DNA of 64,000 bases from JB111 sp049856175. Lineage in GTDB: Bacteria > Actinomycetota > Actinomycetes > Actinomycetales > Actinomycetaceae. Both the position numbers and the translations under genes were made by a program. The notes under the pieces were generated by a model. That model saw only the letters and a list, made by a program, of their open reading frames with translations. It was not told where the DNA came from and made no database searches. Shown here in pieces: positions 34,154-44,024 of the stretch (the stretch's first letter is position 1; the number at the start of each line of letters is the position of its first letter). The stretch spans positions 62,001-126,000 of the forward strand of contig NZ_JBNDNA010000004.1 in the NCBI RefSeq assembly GCF_049856175.1, written 5' to 3'.

Positions 34154-34157
<4 letters not shown>
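32700..34157 (-). CDS. Nucleoside-type ABC importer, permease 1
   Basis: 485 aa, BPD_transp_2 family (NupP-like). GLAIGFRAGLFNIGGQGQIILGAI is the family signature and AVGANPEAARTAGISVPKA the ATPase-contact loop. About ten helices, flanked by a disordered Pro/Ala N-terminus and a C-terminal tail ending in a Ser/Thr/Gly run (GGATTGSSTTTSTSTNTST). It is coupled on both sides: GTG 34157 overlaps the ATPase stop and its own stop overlaps permease 2. Confidence 0.88.
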
Positions 34158-35722
<1,565 letters not shown>

Positions 35723-35833
35723 GGGACTTGAGCTCCTTCGCTCGGTCGGTTGGTCCGACGGTCGTGCGGGTGGTGGGCGACGGTGGGCGGACCCGGCCGT
35801 GACGGGCAGACTATCGCCGCCCGGTGGACGCTA

Positions 35834-35864
35834 CGGCGGCCCGGCCGTGAGGGCCGGGCCGCCG
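35834..35864 (-). terminator. Intercistronic hairpin between BMP lipoprotein and ABC genes
   Basis: Perfect 13-bp arms at 35834-35846 and 35852-35864 with a GTGAG loop, 40 bases after the lipoprotein stop. Placement is typical of a partial terminator or RNA-stabilising stem that leaves more binding protein than transporter. Confidence 0.65.
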
Positions 35865-35903
35865 CGCACCTGGCGACCGGTCAGCGCCGCCGCCTCTCGG
35901 TCG

Positions 35904-37118
35904 TTACTGGGGGCTGGAGACCGACTCGACGACGAGCTCGCCCGAGATGATCTGCTCCTCGATCTCGGCGAGCCTGTCGACGAGCTCGCTCGGCACGTCG
36001 GCCTCGAAGTCGTGGAACGGGGCGATGGAGACACCACCGTTCTCGAGCGTGCCGACGTAGGGCTCGTTGTCGAACTCGTCGTTCACGTAGTCCCCGACCG
36101 TGTCCTGGACGGACTGGCCGATCTCCTTGAGGACCGAGGTGAGGATGATCGACCCGTAGTCCGTGGACTCGTACCAGTCGGAGTCGACCCCGACGATCAT
36201 GACGTCGCCCGCCGCCTCGGCCGCCGCGGCGGCGCCCAGGCCCACGGGGCCGGCGACCGGCATGATGACGTCCGCGCCCTGGGCGATGAACTGGTCGGCG
36301 AGGGTCTGACCCTGCCCCTGGTCCTCGAAGTCACCCGTGAAGGAGCCCTGCTGGGCCTCTTCGTCCCAGCCGAGGACGGCGACCTCGGTGCCGTTGTCCT
36401 CGTTGTAGGCGTCGACGCCCATGGCGAAGCCGTCCATGAAGATCGTCACCGAGGGCAGCTGGATGCCGCCGAAGGTGGCGACGACGCCGGTCTCGGACAT
36501 GCCGGCCGACGCGTAGCCGGCCAGGTACGCGGCCTGCACCGTGTCGAAGATGAGCGGACGCCCGTTCTCGAGCTCGACCGGCTCGAAGTCGTCCGTCTCG
36601 AACGCGGAGTCGATGAGAGCGAAGCTGACGTCCGGGTTCTCGTTCGCGGCCTGCTCGATCGCGTTCTCCAGGAGGAACCCGACGCCGAAGACGAGGTTGC
36701 AGCCCTGCGAGATGAGCGAGTTGACGTTGGTCGTGTAGTCGGCGTCGGTCTGGGACTCGACGAGGATGGTCTGGACGCCGAACTCCTCGACCGCGGCCTC
36801 CAGGCCCTCGGCGCCGGACTGGTTGAAGGACTGGTCGTCGTAGCCGCCCTGGTCGGAGACCATGCAGGCAGTGGTGTCGGCGCCGTCGCCGGAACCGCCG
36901 CCCGGGGCGGCCTCGCTGCCGCTCTCCGAGCCTGCCTCCGAGCCTGCCTCCGAGCCGGCCTCCGAGCCGGCCTCGCCGGTGTCCTCGCCGGTGTCTCCGC
37001 CGGTGTCGGCAGGAGCTTCGCTGTCCGCGTCGGTCTCCTCGTCGGGGGCCTCGCCGCAGGCGGCGAGCACGAGGGCGGCGGCAAGGGTGATGCCGCTGAG
37101 TGTGAGGGTCTTCTTCAC
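35904..37118 (-). CDS. BMP-family substrate-binding lipoprotein (nucleoside importer)
   Basis: 404 aa. Signal peptide with lipobox (GITLAAALVLAACGEA; modified Cys about residue 20), then a 45-residue acidic tether with GSEAGSEAGSEA repeats and TGGDTGEDTGE. The BMP/PnrA domain starts at about 75: ACMVSDQGGYDDQSFNQSG is the family's ligand-binding opening, followed by FALIDSAFE, AYLAGYASAG and ADVIMPVAGPVG. BMP proteins bind nucleosides (PnrA, BmpD). Location next to cdd and deoA supports nucleosides as ligand. GTG 37118 has a GGAG site; a 9-bp hairpin lies in the leader. Confidence 0.9.
   Translation of the reverse strand: MKKTLTLSGITLAAALVLAACGEAPDEETDADSEAPADTGGDTGEDTGEAGSEAGSEAGSEAGSESGSEAAPGGGSGDGADTTACMVSDQGGYDDQSFNQSGAEGLEAAVEEFGVQTILVESQTDADYTTNVNSLISQGCNLVFGVGFLLENAIEQAANENPDVSFALIDSAFETDDFEPVELENGRPLIFDTVQAAYLAGYASAGMSETGVVATFGGIQLPSVTIFMDGFAMGVDAYNEDNGTEVAVLGWDEEAQQGSFTGDFEDQGQGQTLADQFIAQGADVIMPVAGPVGLGAAAAAEAAGDVMIVGVDSDWYESTDYGSIILTSVLKEIGQSVQDTVGDYVNDEFDNEPYVGTLENGGVSIAPFHDFEADVPSELVDRLAEIEEQIISGELVVESVSSPQ
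36924..37007. repeat. 12-bp tandem repeats coding the lipoprotein tether
   Basis: Four copies of a 12-base unit (CTCCGAGCCTGC type, 36924-36971) run into three related units (CCTCGCCGGTGT type). They encode GSEA and TGED tetrapeptides. Likely length-variable by slippage. Confidence 0.7.
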
Positions 37119-37136
37119 GGGGTCTCCGATCCATCC

Positions 37137-37161
37137 GGCGACGGCTCCGATTGCCGTCGCC
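37137..37161 (-). promoter_or_regulatory. Leader hairpin upstream of the BMP lipoprotein gene
   Basis: Perfect 9-bp stem (GGCGACGGC arm) with a 7-base loop, 19 bases before the GTG. A TAGTGT -10 candidate lies further upstream at 37185-37180. It may protect the message or control access to the ribosome binding site. Confidence 0.4.
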
Positions 37162-37318
37162 CCGGGGTGAGTGCGGCTCACACTAGTGGCCCGAAGGACC
37201 GTTCCCGACCACTTGATGCGCATCCGTGACCGGCCCGGATGTCGCGTCGGTCACCGCTCCGTCGCCCCGTCGTCACGAGGCGTTCACCTGCTGGATCGCG
37301 GGTCCGGCAGGTGGGACG

Positions 37319-38602
37319 TCAGGGGGTCGGCGCCGGGACGTCCGACTCGGTGAGCGCGACCCCGGCGAGCACCTTCGCGCCCGCGGCGATCGCCCGCTCG
37401 TCGAACTCGGCGTCGCCCCGGTGCAGGTCGTACGTGGTACCGCCGGGCGTCCGGGTGCCGAGCCGGGCGAGCGCGCCGGGGACCCGCCGCAGGTACCACG
37501 CGAAGTCCTCCCCGCCGAGGGACTGCTCGGTCAGCTCGGTGGCGGACTCCCCGAGGACGGCCTTGGCCGCGCGGTCCAGCGCACGGGTGGCGCGCTCGTC
37601 GTTGACGACCGGCGGGATGCCCTGCAGCACCTCGACGTCGACCTCGACGCCGAACGGCTCGAGCATGGCGCGCACCGCCGGCTCGACGAGAGCTCCGGCC
37701 TCCTGCCACGCGTCGGCGTCCAGGCAGCGCAGGGTGCCGCGCAGCACGCCGGTGGACGGCATGGCGTTGGGCGCGCTCCCGGCCTGCACGGACCCGAAGG
37801 TGAGGTCCACGCCGATGCGCGGGTCGAGGCGGCGGCGGAGCACGGCGGGCAGGCCGGTGACCACCGTGGCGAGGGCGTTGACGACGTCACCGGTCAGGTG
37901 CGGCCGGGACGTGTGCCCGCCGTCGGCGCGGACGTGGACGGTCACGGCGTCGGACGCGGCCGTGATGGCGCCGATGCGGGTGCCAAGCCGGCCGACGTCG
38001 AGCTTGGGGTCGCAGTGCAGCGCGAAGATGCCGCCGACCCCCTCGAGCACGCCGTGCTCGACGAGCGTGCGCGCGCCGGAGGGCTGGGCCTCCTCGGCGG
38101 GCTGGAAGATCGCTCGCACGCCGCGCGGGAGCCTCCCTCTCGCGTCGAGCTCCGCGAGGGCGAGGGTGGCCCCGAGCAGGGCCGTGGTGTGGATGTCGTG
38201 CCCGCAGGCGTGGGCCACCCCCCGGCGCTTCGACGCGAACGACAGCCGGGTCGTCTCGGGGACGGGCAGGGCGTCCATGTCGGCCCGCAGCGCCAAGCGT
38301 CCGCCCGGGACGTGCCGGCCGCCGGAGCGGCGCGAGCGGTCGGCCGGGGTGCTCGCCCCCTCCGGCGGGGCGGGTCGCTCCCGCCGCGGGTCGGGCCCGA
38401 GGTCGACGACGACCCCGGTGCCGGCCACCCGCCGCGGGCTCAGCCCGGCGCCGGTGAGCACCTCGGTGACGAACGCGGCGGTCTCGTGCTCGGTGTAGGC
38501 GGTCTCGGGGTGGGCGTGGATCCGGCGTCGCCACGCGACGAGGTCGGCGGTGCGTGCGTCGATCGAGGCGACGACGGCGGACAGCAGGTCGGGAGCGGGC
38601 AC
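37319..38602 (-). CDS. M20D family amidohydrolase
   Basis: 427 aa, aminoacylase/hippurate hydrolase-like metallopeptidase. Motifs: WRRRIHAHPETAYTEHET, ACGHDIHTTALLGA (zinc), IFQPAEEAQPSGA (catalytic Glu), HTSRPHLTGDVVNA in the lid domain, and SLGGEDFAWYLRRVPG. Such enzymes cleave N-acyl or amide groups; the substrate is not identified. An insertion of about 30 residues rich in Arg/Pro (RRERPAPPEGASTPADRSRR) interrupts the catalytic domain near residue 75. The GTG start follows a TACCGT box by six bases. Orthologues sit near lpdA/deoA in mycobacteria (amiA1/amiB1). Confidence 0.87.
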   Translation of the reverse strand: MPAPDLLSAVVASIDARTADLVAWRRRIHAHPETAYTEHETAAFVTEVLTGAGLSPRRVAGTGVVVDLGPDPRRERPAPPEGASTPADRSRRSGGRHVPGGRLALRADMDALPVPETTRLSFASKRRGVAHACGHDIHTTALLGATLALAELDARGRLPRGVRAIFQPAEEAQPSGARTLVEHGVLEGVGGIFALHCDPKLDVGRLGTRIGAITAASDAVTVHVRADGGHTSRPHLTGDVVNALATVVTGLPAVLRRRLDPRIGVDLTFGSVQAGSAPNAMPSTGVLRGTLRCLDADAWQEAGALVEPAVRAMLEPFGVEVDVEVLQGIPPVVNDERATRALDRAAKAVLGESATELTEQSLGGEDFAWYLRRVPGALARLGTRTPGGTTYDLHRGDAEFDERAIAAGAKVLAGVALTESDVPAPTP

Positions 38603-38608
38603 CGGCCC

Positions 38609-38614
38609 ACGGTA
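38609..38614 (-). promoter_or_regulatory. Leaderless -10 box for the M20 amidohydrolase gene
   Basis: TACCGT on the minus strand, six bases before GTG 38602. Confidence 0.5.
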
Positions 38615-38627
38615 CTCGGGCCCATGA

Positions 38628-38700
38628 CCGGCGCCCGCGCTCAGCCGAGGTGACCCGGTCCGCGCACCGGCCCGGCGCCCGCGCTCAGCCGAGGTGACCC
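38628..38700. repeat. Exact 29-bp direct repeat copying the manC 3' end
   Basis: Bases 38672-38700 span the last codons and stop of manC. An identical 29-base copy lies beyond the stop at 38628-38656, 44 bases away. The arrangement looks like a local tandem duplication. Confidence 0.75.
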
Positions 38701-39803
38701 AGCCCGCGCCCGTCGAGCGACTCGACGATGCCCTTGACGTCCTGGGCCCGCTCCCTGGTCGTCACCAGGAGGGCGTCACCCGTGTCGACGACGACGACGC
38801 CCGGCACGCCGAGCAGTGCGACGGTCCGGCCGGCGGCGTGGACGAACGCTCCGTCGGAGTCCTCGGCGACGACCCGGGTGCCCGTCCCGACGGCCACGCC
38901 CCGGTCGTCGGGGACGAGCACGGAGGCCAGGGCGTCGGCGTCGCCCACGTCGGTCCAGCCCAGGTCCGCGGGGACGACGGCGACGCGTCCCGCCGCCGCG
39001 AGCGGCTCGGCGAGCGCGTGGTCGATCGCGATGCGGGTGAGGGTCGGCCAGGTCTCGTCGAGCACGGCGTCGCGCTCGGGGGTGTCCCATGCACGGCCGA
39101 TCGCGCCGAGGCCGATCGCGAGCTCCGGGTGCAGCTCGGCGAGCGCGTCGGTCAGGGCGCCGACGCGGGCGACGAACATGCCGGCGTTCCACAGGTGCGC
39201 GCCGCCGGCGAGGTAGCGGGCGGCCGTCGCGGCGTCGGGCTTCTCGACGAAGCTGCCCACCCGGCGGGCGTCGGGGGCCCGCCCCTCCCCCAGCGGCGCG
39301 CCGACGGCGATGTACCCGAACCCGGTGGCGGCGTGGTCGGGGGTCAGCCCGATCGTCACGAGGGAGACGTCGTCGCGCCCGGCGGCCGCCGCCGCCTGGG
39401 CGAGGGCGGACGCGAACGCCGCGTCGTCGGAGACGATGTGGTCGGCCGCGAAGGAGCCGACGAGCGCGCCCGGCCCGTGCCGCTCCCCGATGATCGCCGC
39501 GGCGAGCCCGATCGCGGCCATCGAGTCCCTGGGGCTCGGCTCGGCGAGGACGTCGACGCCGTCGCCGACCTGCTCGGCCACGGCGACCTCGTGGGCGACA
39601 CCCGTGACGACCGTGACCGTCTCCGCGAGCGGCGCGAGCCTGTCGACGGTCGCCTGCAGGAGCGTGCGACCCGACCCGGTGAGATCGAGCAGGAACTTCG
39701 GACGGTCGCGACGGGAGAGCGGCCACAGGCGGGTGCCCGCACCGCCGGCGGGGACGACGGCGTGGATCGGAGGTGACCGGTCGCCACCGGGCTCGGCGGT
39801 CAT
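38685..39803 (-). CDS. manC: Mannose-1-phosphate guanylyltransferase
   Basis: 372 aa nucleotidyltransferase making GDP-mannose for glycoconjugates. The N-terminal activation motif is VPAGGAGTRLWPLSRRDRPKFLLDL (signature AGGAGTRLWPLSR), with FVEKPDAATA and LWNAGMFVAR typical of the ManC/Man1P group. It stops after the left-handed beta-helix region and has no phosphomannose isomerase domain. The ATG at 39803 overlaps the stop of the BrkB-family gene, so both are coupled. Confidence 0.92.
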   Translation of the reverse strand: MTAEPGGDRSPPIHAVVPAGGAGTRLWPLSRRDRPKFLLDLTGSGRTLLQATVDRLAPLAETVTVVTGVAHEVAVAEQVGDGVDVLAEPSPRDSMAAIGLAAAIIGERHGPGALVGSFAADHIVSDDAAFASALAQAAAAAGRDDVSLVTIGLTPDHAATGFGYIAVGAPLGEGRAPDARRVGSFVEKPDAATAARYLAGGAHLWNAGMFVARVGALTDALAELHPELAIGLGAIGRAWDTPERDAVLDETWPTLTRIAIDHALAEPLAAAGRVAVVPADLGWTDVGDADALASVLVPDDRGVAVGTGTRVVAEDSDGAFVHAAGRTVALLGVPGVVVVDTGDALLVTTRERAQDVKGIVESLDGRGLGHLG

Positions 39804-41041
39804 CGCTCCGACCGCGGCCCGTACCTGCGGTAGGTCCGGCGGGTGTCGGCGTCGAGCTCGGCGCGGGCCCGCTCGGCCTTCTCCTCGAGGCGGCGCACGC
39901 GACGCTCGCGCAGGGAGCCGAGGACACCGCCGGGGTTGGTCCCCATCTCCTCCGCGAGGCGCTCCTCGCGCTCGCGCGCGGCGACGGCGTCGGGGTGCAG
40001 CGAGGGGTCGACGTCGATGACCCCGGTGATCTGCTGGTGCGGCCACTCCTTGGTCTCCGGGACCGACTCGGTGATGTAGTTCGGCCGCTCGGTGAAGTGG
40101 ACCTCCTCCGGCTCCTCGGCGCGCTGCGGCAGCGGGGGGTTCGCGATGAACGCGCTGACGTAGAGCATGAGGCGGGCGAGGAGATTGACCCAGAGCAGGA
40201 GCGTGGCGATGGCCGCGAAACCGGCGAGCAGCGGGTTGTCGACGGCGCCGACCGCGGTGGTGCCGAGCGCTCGCAGGACGCCCGAGCCGACCGCGCCGAT
40301 CGCGGCGCCGAGCAGCAGGTCCTTACGGGGTGCTCGCACGGACGCGGTGAACGAGATGAGCATGATGAACACGGCCGCGTCGACGACGAACGAGGCCGCG
40401 AGCGTGCCGATGCGCAGGAGCCACTGCCCGGTGGAGCCCTCGACCCCGATGGCCGACAGGAGCGTCTCGCCGATCGTGTTGACGGCGATCGAGGCGATCG
40501 CGGTGGCCAGGACGGCGAGCGCGAGGACGAAGAACCCGGCGATCGGACGCGCGAGGCGACCGACGAGGAAGTTCTCCGGCGGTGCGTTGATGCCGAACAT
40601 CGCCTGGATGCACAGGCGGAGGTTGCTCATCACGGAGCTCGCGGTCCACAGCAGCACGAGGAACGCGATGATCGACGCGGGGTTGAGCGCCGTCGAGACG
40701 ACGAGCTGGTCGGGGCTGATGAGCCCCCCGTTGGACCCGTCGTCGATGATGCCCGGCAGGGCGTCGTTGACGGCGTCGATGACGGTCTGCTGCAGCTCGG
40801 CGTTCCCGCCCATGATCCGGGAGAAGATCGTCCACCCGATGGCGAGGGCCGCGAAGATCGAGAACAGCGCGGAGTAGGCGATACCGCCCGCGAGCATCGC
40901 GCCGCGCGCGGTGCCGTAGCGCTGGTTGGCGCGCCACAGCCTGCTCTGCTGGATCCACCCCCAGGCCGCCAGCGCGCGGTCCTTCATGGTGCGTGGCTCG
41001 TCGGCGGTCGATGCCGCCCGTTCGTCCGTCGTCTCGCTCAC
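39800..41041 (-). CDS. YihY/BrkB family inner membrane protein
   Basis: 413 aa with six transmembrane helices (about 30-290). The family features are visible: RYGTARGAMLAGGIAYSALFSIFAAL at helix 1, a WTIFSRIMGG loop, and the LLLWVNLLARLMLYVSAFIA helix. Members are not RNase BN as once proposed; their function is unresolved. The C-terminal 100 residues are a charged cytoplasmic tail (RVRRLEEKAERARAELDADT). GTG 41041 is preceded by TAGCCT at a 7-base gap (leaderless). Coupled to manC. Confidence 0.88.
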   Translation of the reverse strand: MSETTDERAASTADEPRTMKDRALAAWGWIQQSRLWRANQRYGTARGAMLAGGIAYSALFSIFAALAIGWTIFSRIMGGNAELQQTVIDAVNDALPGIIDDGSNGGLISPDQLVVSTALNPASIIAFLVLLWTASSVMSNLRLCIQAMFGINAPPENFLVGRLARPIAGFFVLALAVLATAIASIAVNTIGETLLSAIGVEGSTGQWLLRIGTLAASFVVDAAVFIMLISFTASVRAPRKDLLLGAAIGAVGSGVLRALGTTAVGAVDNPLLAGFAAIATLLLWVNLLARLMLYVSAFIANPPLPQRAEEPEEVHFTERPNYITESVPETKEWPHQQITGVIDVDPSLHPDAVAAREREERLAEEMGTNPGGVLGSLRERRVRRLEEKAERARAELDADTRRTYRRYGPRSER

Positions 41042-41048
41042 ACCGAGC

Positions 41049-41054
41049 AGGCTA
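41049..41054 (-). promoter_or_regulatory. Leaderless -10 box for the BrkB-manC pair
   Basis: TAGCCT on the minus strand, seven bases before GTG 41041. Confidence 0.45.
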
Positions 41055-41092
41055 ACGACACCGGCGCTGTTCGGCGCCCTGTGACGTGCAGG

Positions 41093-41908
41093 TCAGCGGT
41101 AGGTGACCACGAGCGGGGCGTGGTCGGACCAGCGGGTGTCCCAGCTCGGTGCCCGGTCGACGCGCGCGGACTCGGCCCGCCCGGCGAGGCCGGGGGTGAC
41201 GAGCTGGTAGTCGATGCGCCAGCCGGCGTCGTTGTCGAACGCCTTGCCACGGTTCGACCACCACGTGTACGGGCCCTGGACGTCGCCGGAGAGCTCGCGG
41301 TGGACGTCGACGAGGCCGAGCTCGTCGATCCACGTGGTGACGTAGGCGATCTCGTCGTCCAGGACGCCGGAGGTCTTGTTGTGGTTGCCCTTCCAGTTCT
41401 TGATGTCCTGCTCGCTGCGGACGATGTTGAGGTCGCCGGCCAGCAGGACCTCGCGCTCGCCGGAGCTGTGCTGCTCGGTGAGCTCGGACAGTCGGGCGGT
41501 CGTGCGTCGCAGGTGGGCGTACTTGTTGTCCATCTTCTGCTGGTCGGTGACCGTCCCGGAGTGGATGTAGGCCGAGACCAGCGTGAGCGGGACCTCCAGG
41601 CCGGGGGCGACGACGTCGGCCTCGACCCACCGTCCGGTGTCGACCGGCGCCTCCTGCTCCGTGCCGAGCCCGATGCGGACGGCCGAGACGTCGAGCGTCG
41701 TGGCGATGGCGACTCCGGCTCGGCCCTTGAGGTCGCTGGCCTGCTGGACGATCGTCCATCCCTCGCCGAGGAGGTCGGCGAGGATCGTCTCGTCGGCGCG
41801 GACCTCCTGGAGGAGGACGACGTCGGGGGCGGCCTCCTCCAGCCATTCCCCCATGCCCTTGCGGTAGGCGGCCCGGACTCCGTTGACGTTGACGGTCGCG
41901 ATCCTCAT
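41093..41908 (-). CDS. xthA: Exodeoxyribonuclease III (AP endonuclease)
   Basis: 271 aa, exonuclease-endonuclease-phosphatase fold. All catalytic blocks are present: ATVNVNGVRAA, VVLLQEVRAD (metal Glu), SAYIHSG, LAGDLNIVRSEQDIKNW, GWRIDYQLV and the final WSDHAPLVVTYR (Asp-His pair). It cuts at abasic sites and trims 3' ends in base excision repair. CACCCT lies six bases before ATG 41908, again compatible with a leaderless message. Confidence 0.93.
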   Translation of the reverse strand: MRIATVNVNGVRAAYRKGMGEWLEEAAPDVVLLQEVRADETILADLLGEGWTIVQQASDLKGRAGVAIATTLDVSAVRIGLGTEQEAPVDTGRWVEADVVAPGLEVPLTLVSAYIHSGTVTDQQKMDNKYAHLRRTTARLSELTEQHSSGEREVLLAGDLNIVRSEQDIKNWKGNHNKTSGVLDDEIAYVTTWIDELGLVDVHRELSGDVQGPYTWWSNRGKAFDNDAGWRIDYQLVTPGLAGRAESARVDRAPSWDTRWSDHAPLVVTYR

Positions 41909-41951
41909 GGGGCCAGGGTGCCACGCCCGGCTCACGGTGGCAGCGGCGGGC

Positions 41952-44024
41952 TCAGGCGGACAGGAAGGCGTCCCCGAACAGCGGCAGGTCGCGTACCCGC
42001 ACACCGGTGGCGTGGTAGGCGGCGTTGGCGATCGCGGCCGGGGCGCCGACGATGCCGATCTCGCCGATCCCCCGCGCTCCCAACGGCCCCGCGGCGGGGT
42101 CCTCCTCGTCCAGCCAGCTCACGTCGATCTCGGGGATGTCGGCGTTCACCGGCACGTGGTACTCGGCGAGGTCGTGGTTGACGACGTGGCCGAACCGCGG
42201 GTCGAGCTCGCTCTTCTCGTGCAGCGCCATGCCCACGCCCATCGTCATGCCGCCGACGAGCTGCGAGCGGGCCGTGCGCGGGTTGACGATCCGGCCGGCG
42301 GAGAAGACGCCGAGCATGCGGTCGAGCCGGATCTCGCCGGTGGACTCGTTGATGCGTACCTGGGCGAAGTGCGCCCCGAACGAGTTGAGCGACATCTCCT
42401 TCGACGCCGGGTTGGGACCCGCCTCCCCCTCCGACTCGGCCCCGGGGGCGGGGTCGGCGCCGTGCTCGCGGCGGAAGCTCTCCGCGGCGCTCAGCACGGC
42501 GGCGCTCCAGCTGGACAGGCCGCTGGAGCCGCCCGCGACCGTGGCGTTCGGCAGGTCCGTGTCGCCGATCCGCAGCTCGATCTGCTCCAGCGGCACGCCC
42601 AGCGCGTCCGCGGCGACCTGGCTCAGCGCGGTCCAGGTGCCGGTTCCGAGGTCGGCCGCGCCGATCTCGACCCGGTAGCCGGCGGCGGTGCGGCGGATCC
42701 TCGCGGCCGAGCCGGGCTGACGGAAGGAGGGGTAGAGCGCCGACGCGACGCCGGTGCCGATCAGCCAGTCGTTCTCGCGCCGCGAGCGCGGCGCCGGGTC
42801 ACGGTCGGCCCAGCCGAACCTGGCCGCTCCCTCGTGCAGGCAGTCGATCAGCCGGCGCCGGTTGAAGGGCAGGCCGTTGGTCGGGTTGACGTCCGGCTCG
42901 TTGCGCTCGCGCAGGACGATCGGGTCCACGCCGCAACGGACGGCGAGCTCGTCCAGCGCGATCTCGAGCCCCACCATGCCGGGGGCCTCGCCCGGGGCGC
43001 GCATCCACGACGGCACGGGGACGTCGAGCGGCACCACGCGCTGGGTGATCCTCCGGTTCGGTCCGGCGTACATCATGCGCGCCGGCTTGGACGCCAGCTC
43101 CGTGAACTCCTTGGTGCGCGAGGACATCGCGACCGCGTCGAACCCGAGCGCGGTGAGGGTGCCGTCGGCACGGGCTCCGAGGCGCACGTGCTGGTGCGTC
43201 GGTGCGCGGTAGCCGGTCAGCGCGAACATCTGCTGCCGGGAGACGGCGTACTTCACCGCGCGTCCGGGCACGGCGCGCGCGGCCAGCGCCGCGAGCACGG
43301 CGTCGGCGTGCGGCAGCCCCTTGGACCCGAAGCCGCCGCCGATGTGCGGGGCCACGATCCGCAGCTGCTCCGGTGCGATCCCGAGGACGGGGGCGAGCGC
43401 CTTCCGCGCCGGGTGTGCACCCTGGGTCGACATCCACAGGGTGAGCCGGTCGCCGTCCCATCGCGCGACGGTCGTGTGCGGCTCCATCGGGTTGTTGTGC
43501 TCCATCGGCGTGGAGTAGACCTCGTCGACGACGACCTCCGACTCGGCCAGGGCCACGTCCAGGTCGCCGTCCTCGACGTCGTCCGCGCCGCCCTCCGGCT
43601 CGCGCTCCGCGGGATGGTCGGCCCGGAAGTCGGCATCGTGATCCTGGTGCTCGTATCGGACCTCGACCAGGCCGGCCGCGTACCGCGCGACCTCCGGCGT
43701 CGTCGCGACCACGGCACCCAGGTACTGGCCGCGGAAGCCGATCTCGTCGCCCTGCAGGATGGCGAGCTCACCGTCGGAGGTGTCACCGAGCGGCGGAGCG
43801 TCGCGAGGGGTGAGGACGTGCACGACCCCCTCGGCCGCCTCCGCCGCGGCGGTGTCGATCTCGGCCGCCCGCCCGCGCGCGACGCCGGACTGCAGCGGGT
43901 GGAGGTACAACGCGGCACCGACGTCGTGCTCGTAGGCGTACGGCACGCGGCCGCGGACCTTGTCGGCGCCCTCGAGCCGCGCCGGGTCGGTGCCGATCGC
44001 CGAGGCGGCCAGGAGCTCACTCAT
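41952..44024 (-). CDS. Molybdenum hydroxylase large subunit (PaoC/xanthine dehydrogenase family)
   Basis: 690 aa, binds the molybdopterin cytosine dinucleotide cofactor. VGGGFGSKG-type motif (IGGGFGSKGLPHAD), the SWMRAPGEAPGM Arg-containing loop, AADLGTGTWTALSQVAADALG, and the active-site Glu in GARGIGEIGIVGAPAAIANA are all present, so it should be active. The shorter length and subunit set match PaoABC-type aldehyde oxidoreductases more than xanthine dehydrogenase. The substrate is probably an aldehyde (inference). An 8-base overlap couples it to the FAD subunit gene. Confidence 0.88.
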   Translation of the reverse strand: MSELLAASAIGTDPARLEGADKVRGRVPYAYEHDVGAALYLHPLQSGVARGRAAEIDTAAAEAAEGVVHVLTPRDAPPLGDTSDGELAILQGDEIGFRGQYLGAVVATTPEVARYAAGLVEVRYEHQDHDADFRADHPAEREPEGGADDVEDGDLDVALAESEVVVDEVYSTPMEHNNPMEPHTTVARWDGDRLTLWMSTQGAHPARKALAPVLGIAPEQLRIVAPHIGGGFGSKGLPHADAVLAALAARAVPGRAVKYAVSRQQMFALTGYRAPTHQHVRLGARADGTLTALGFDAVAMSSRTKEFTELASKPARMMYAGPNRRITQRVVPLDVPVPSWMRAPGEAPGMVGLEIALDELAVRCGVDPIVLRERNEPDVNPTNGLPFNRRRLIDCLHEGAARFGWADRDPAPRSRRENDWLIGTGVASALYPSFRQPGSAARIRRTAAGYRVEIGAADLGTGTWTALSQVAADALGVPLEQIELRIGDTDLPNATVAGGSSGLSSWSAAVLSAAESFRREHGADPAPGAESEGEAGPNPASKEMSLNSFGAHFAQVRINESTGEIRLDRMLGVFSAGRIVNPRTARSQLVGGMTMGVGMALHEKSELDPRFGHVVNHDLAEYHVPVNADIPEIDVSWLDEEDPAAGPLGARGIGEIGIVGAPAAIANAAYHATGVRVRDLPLFGDAFLSA

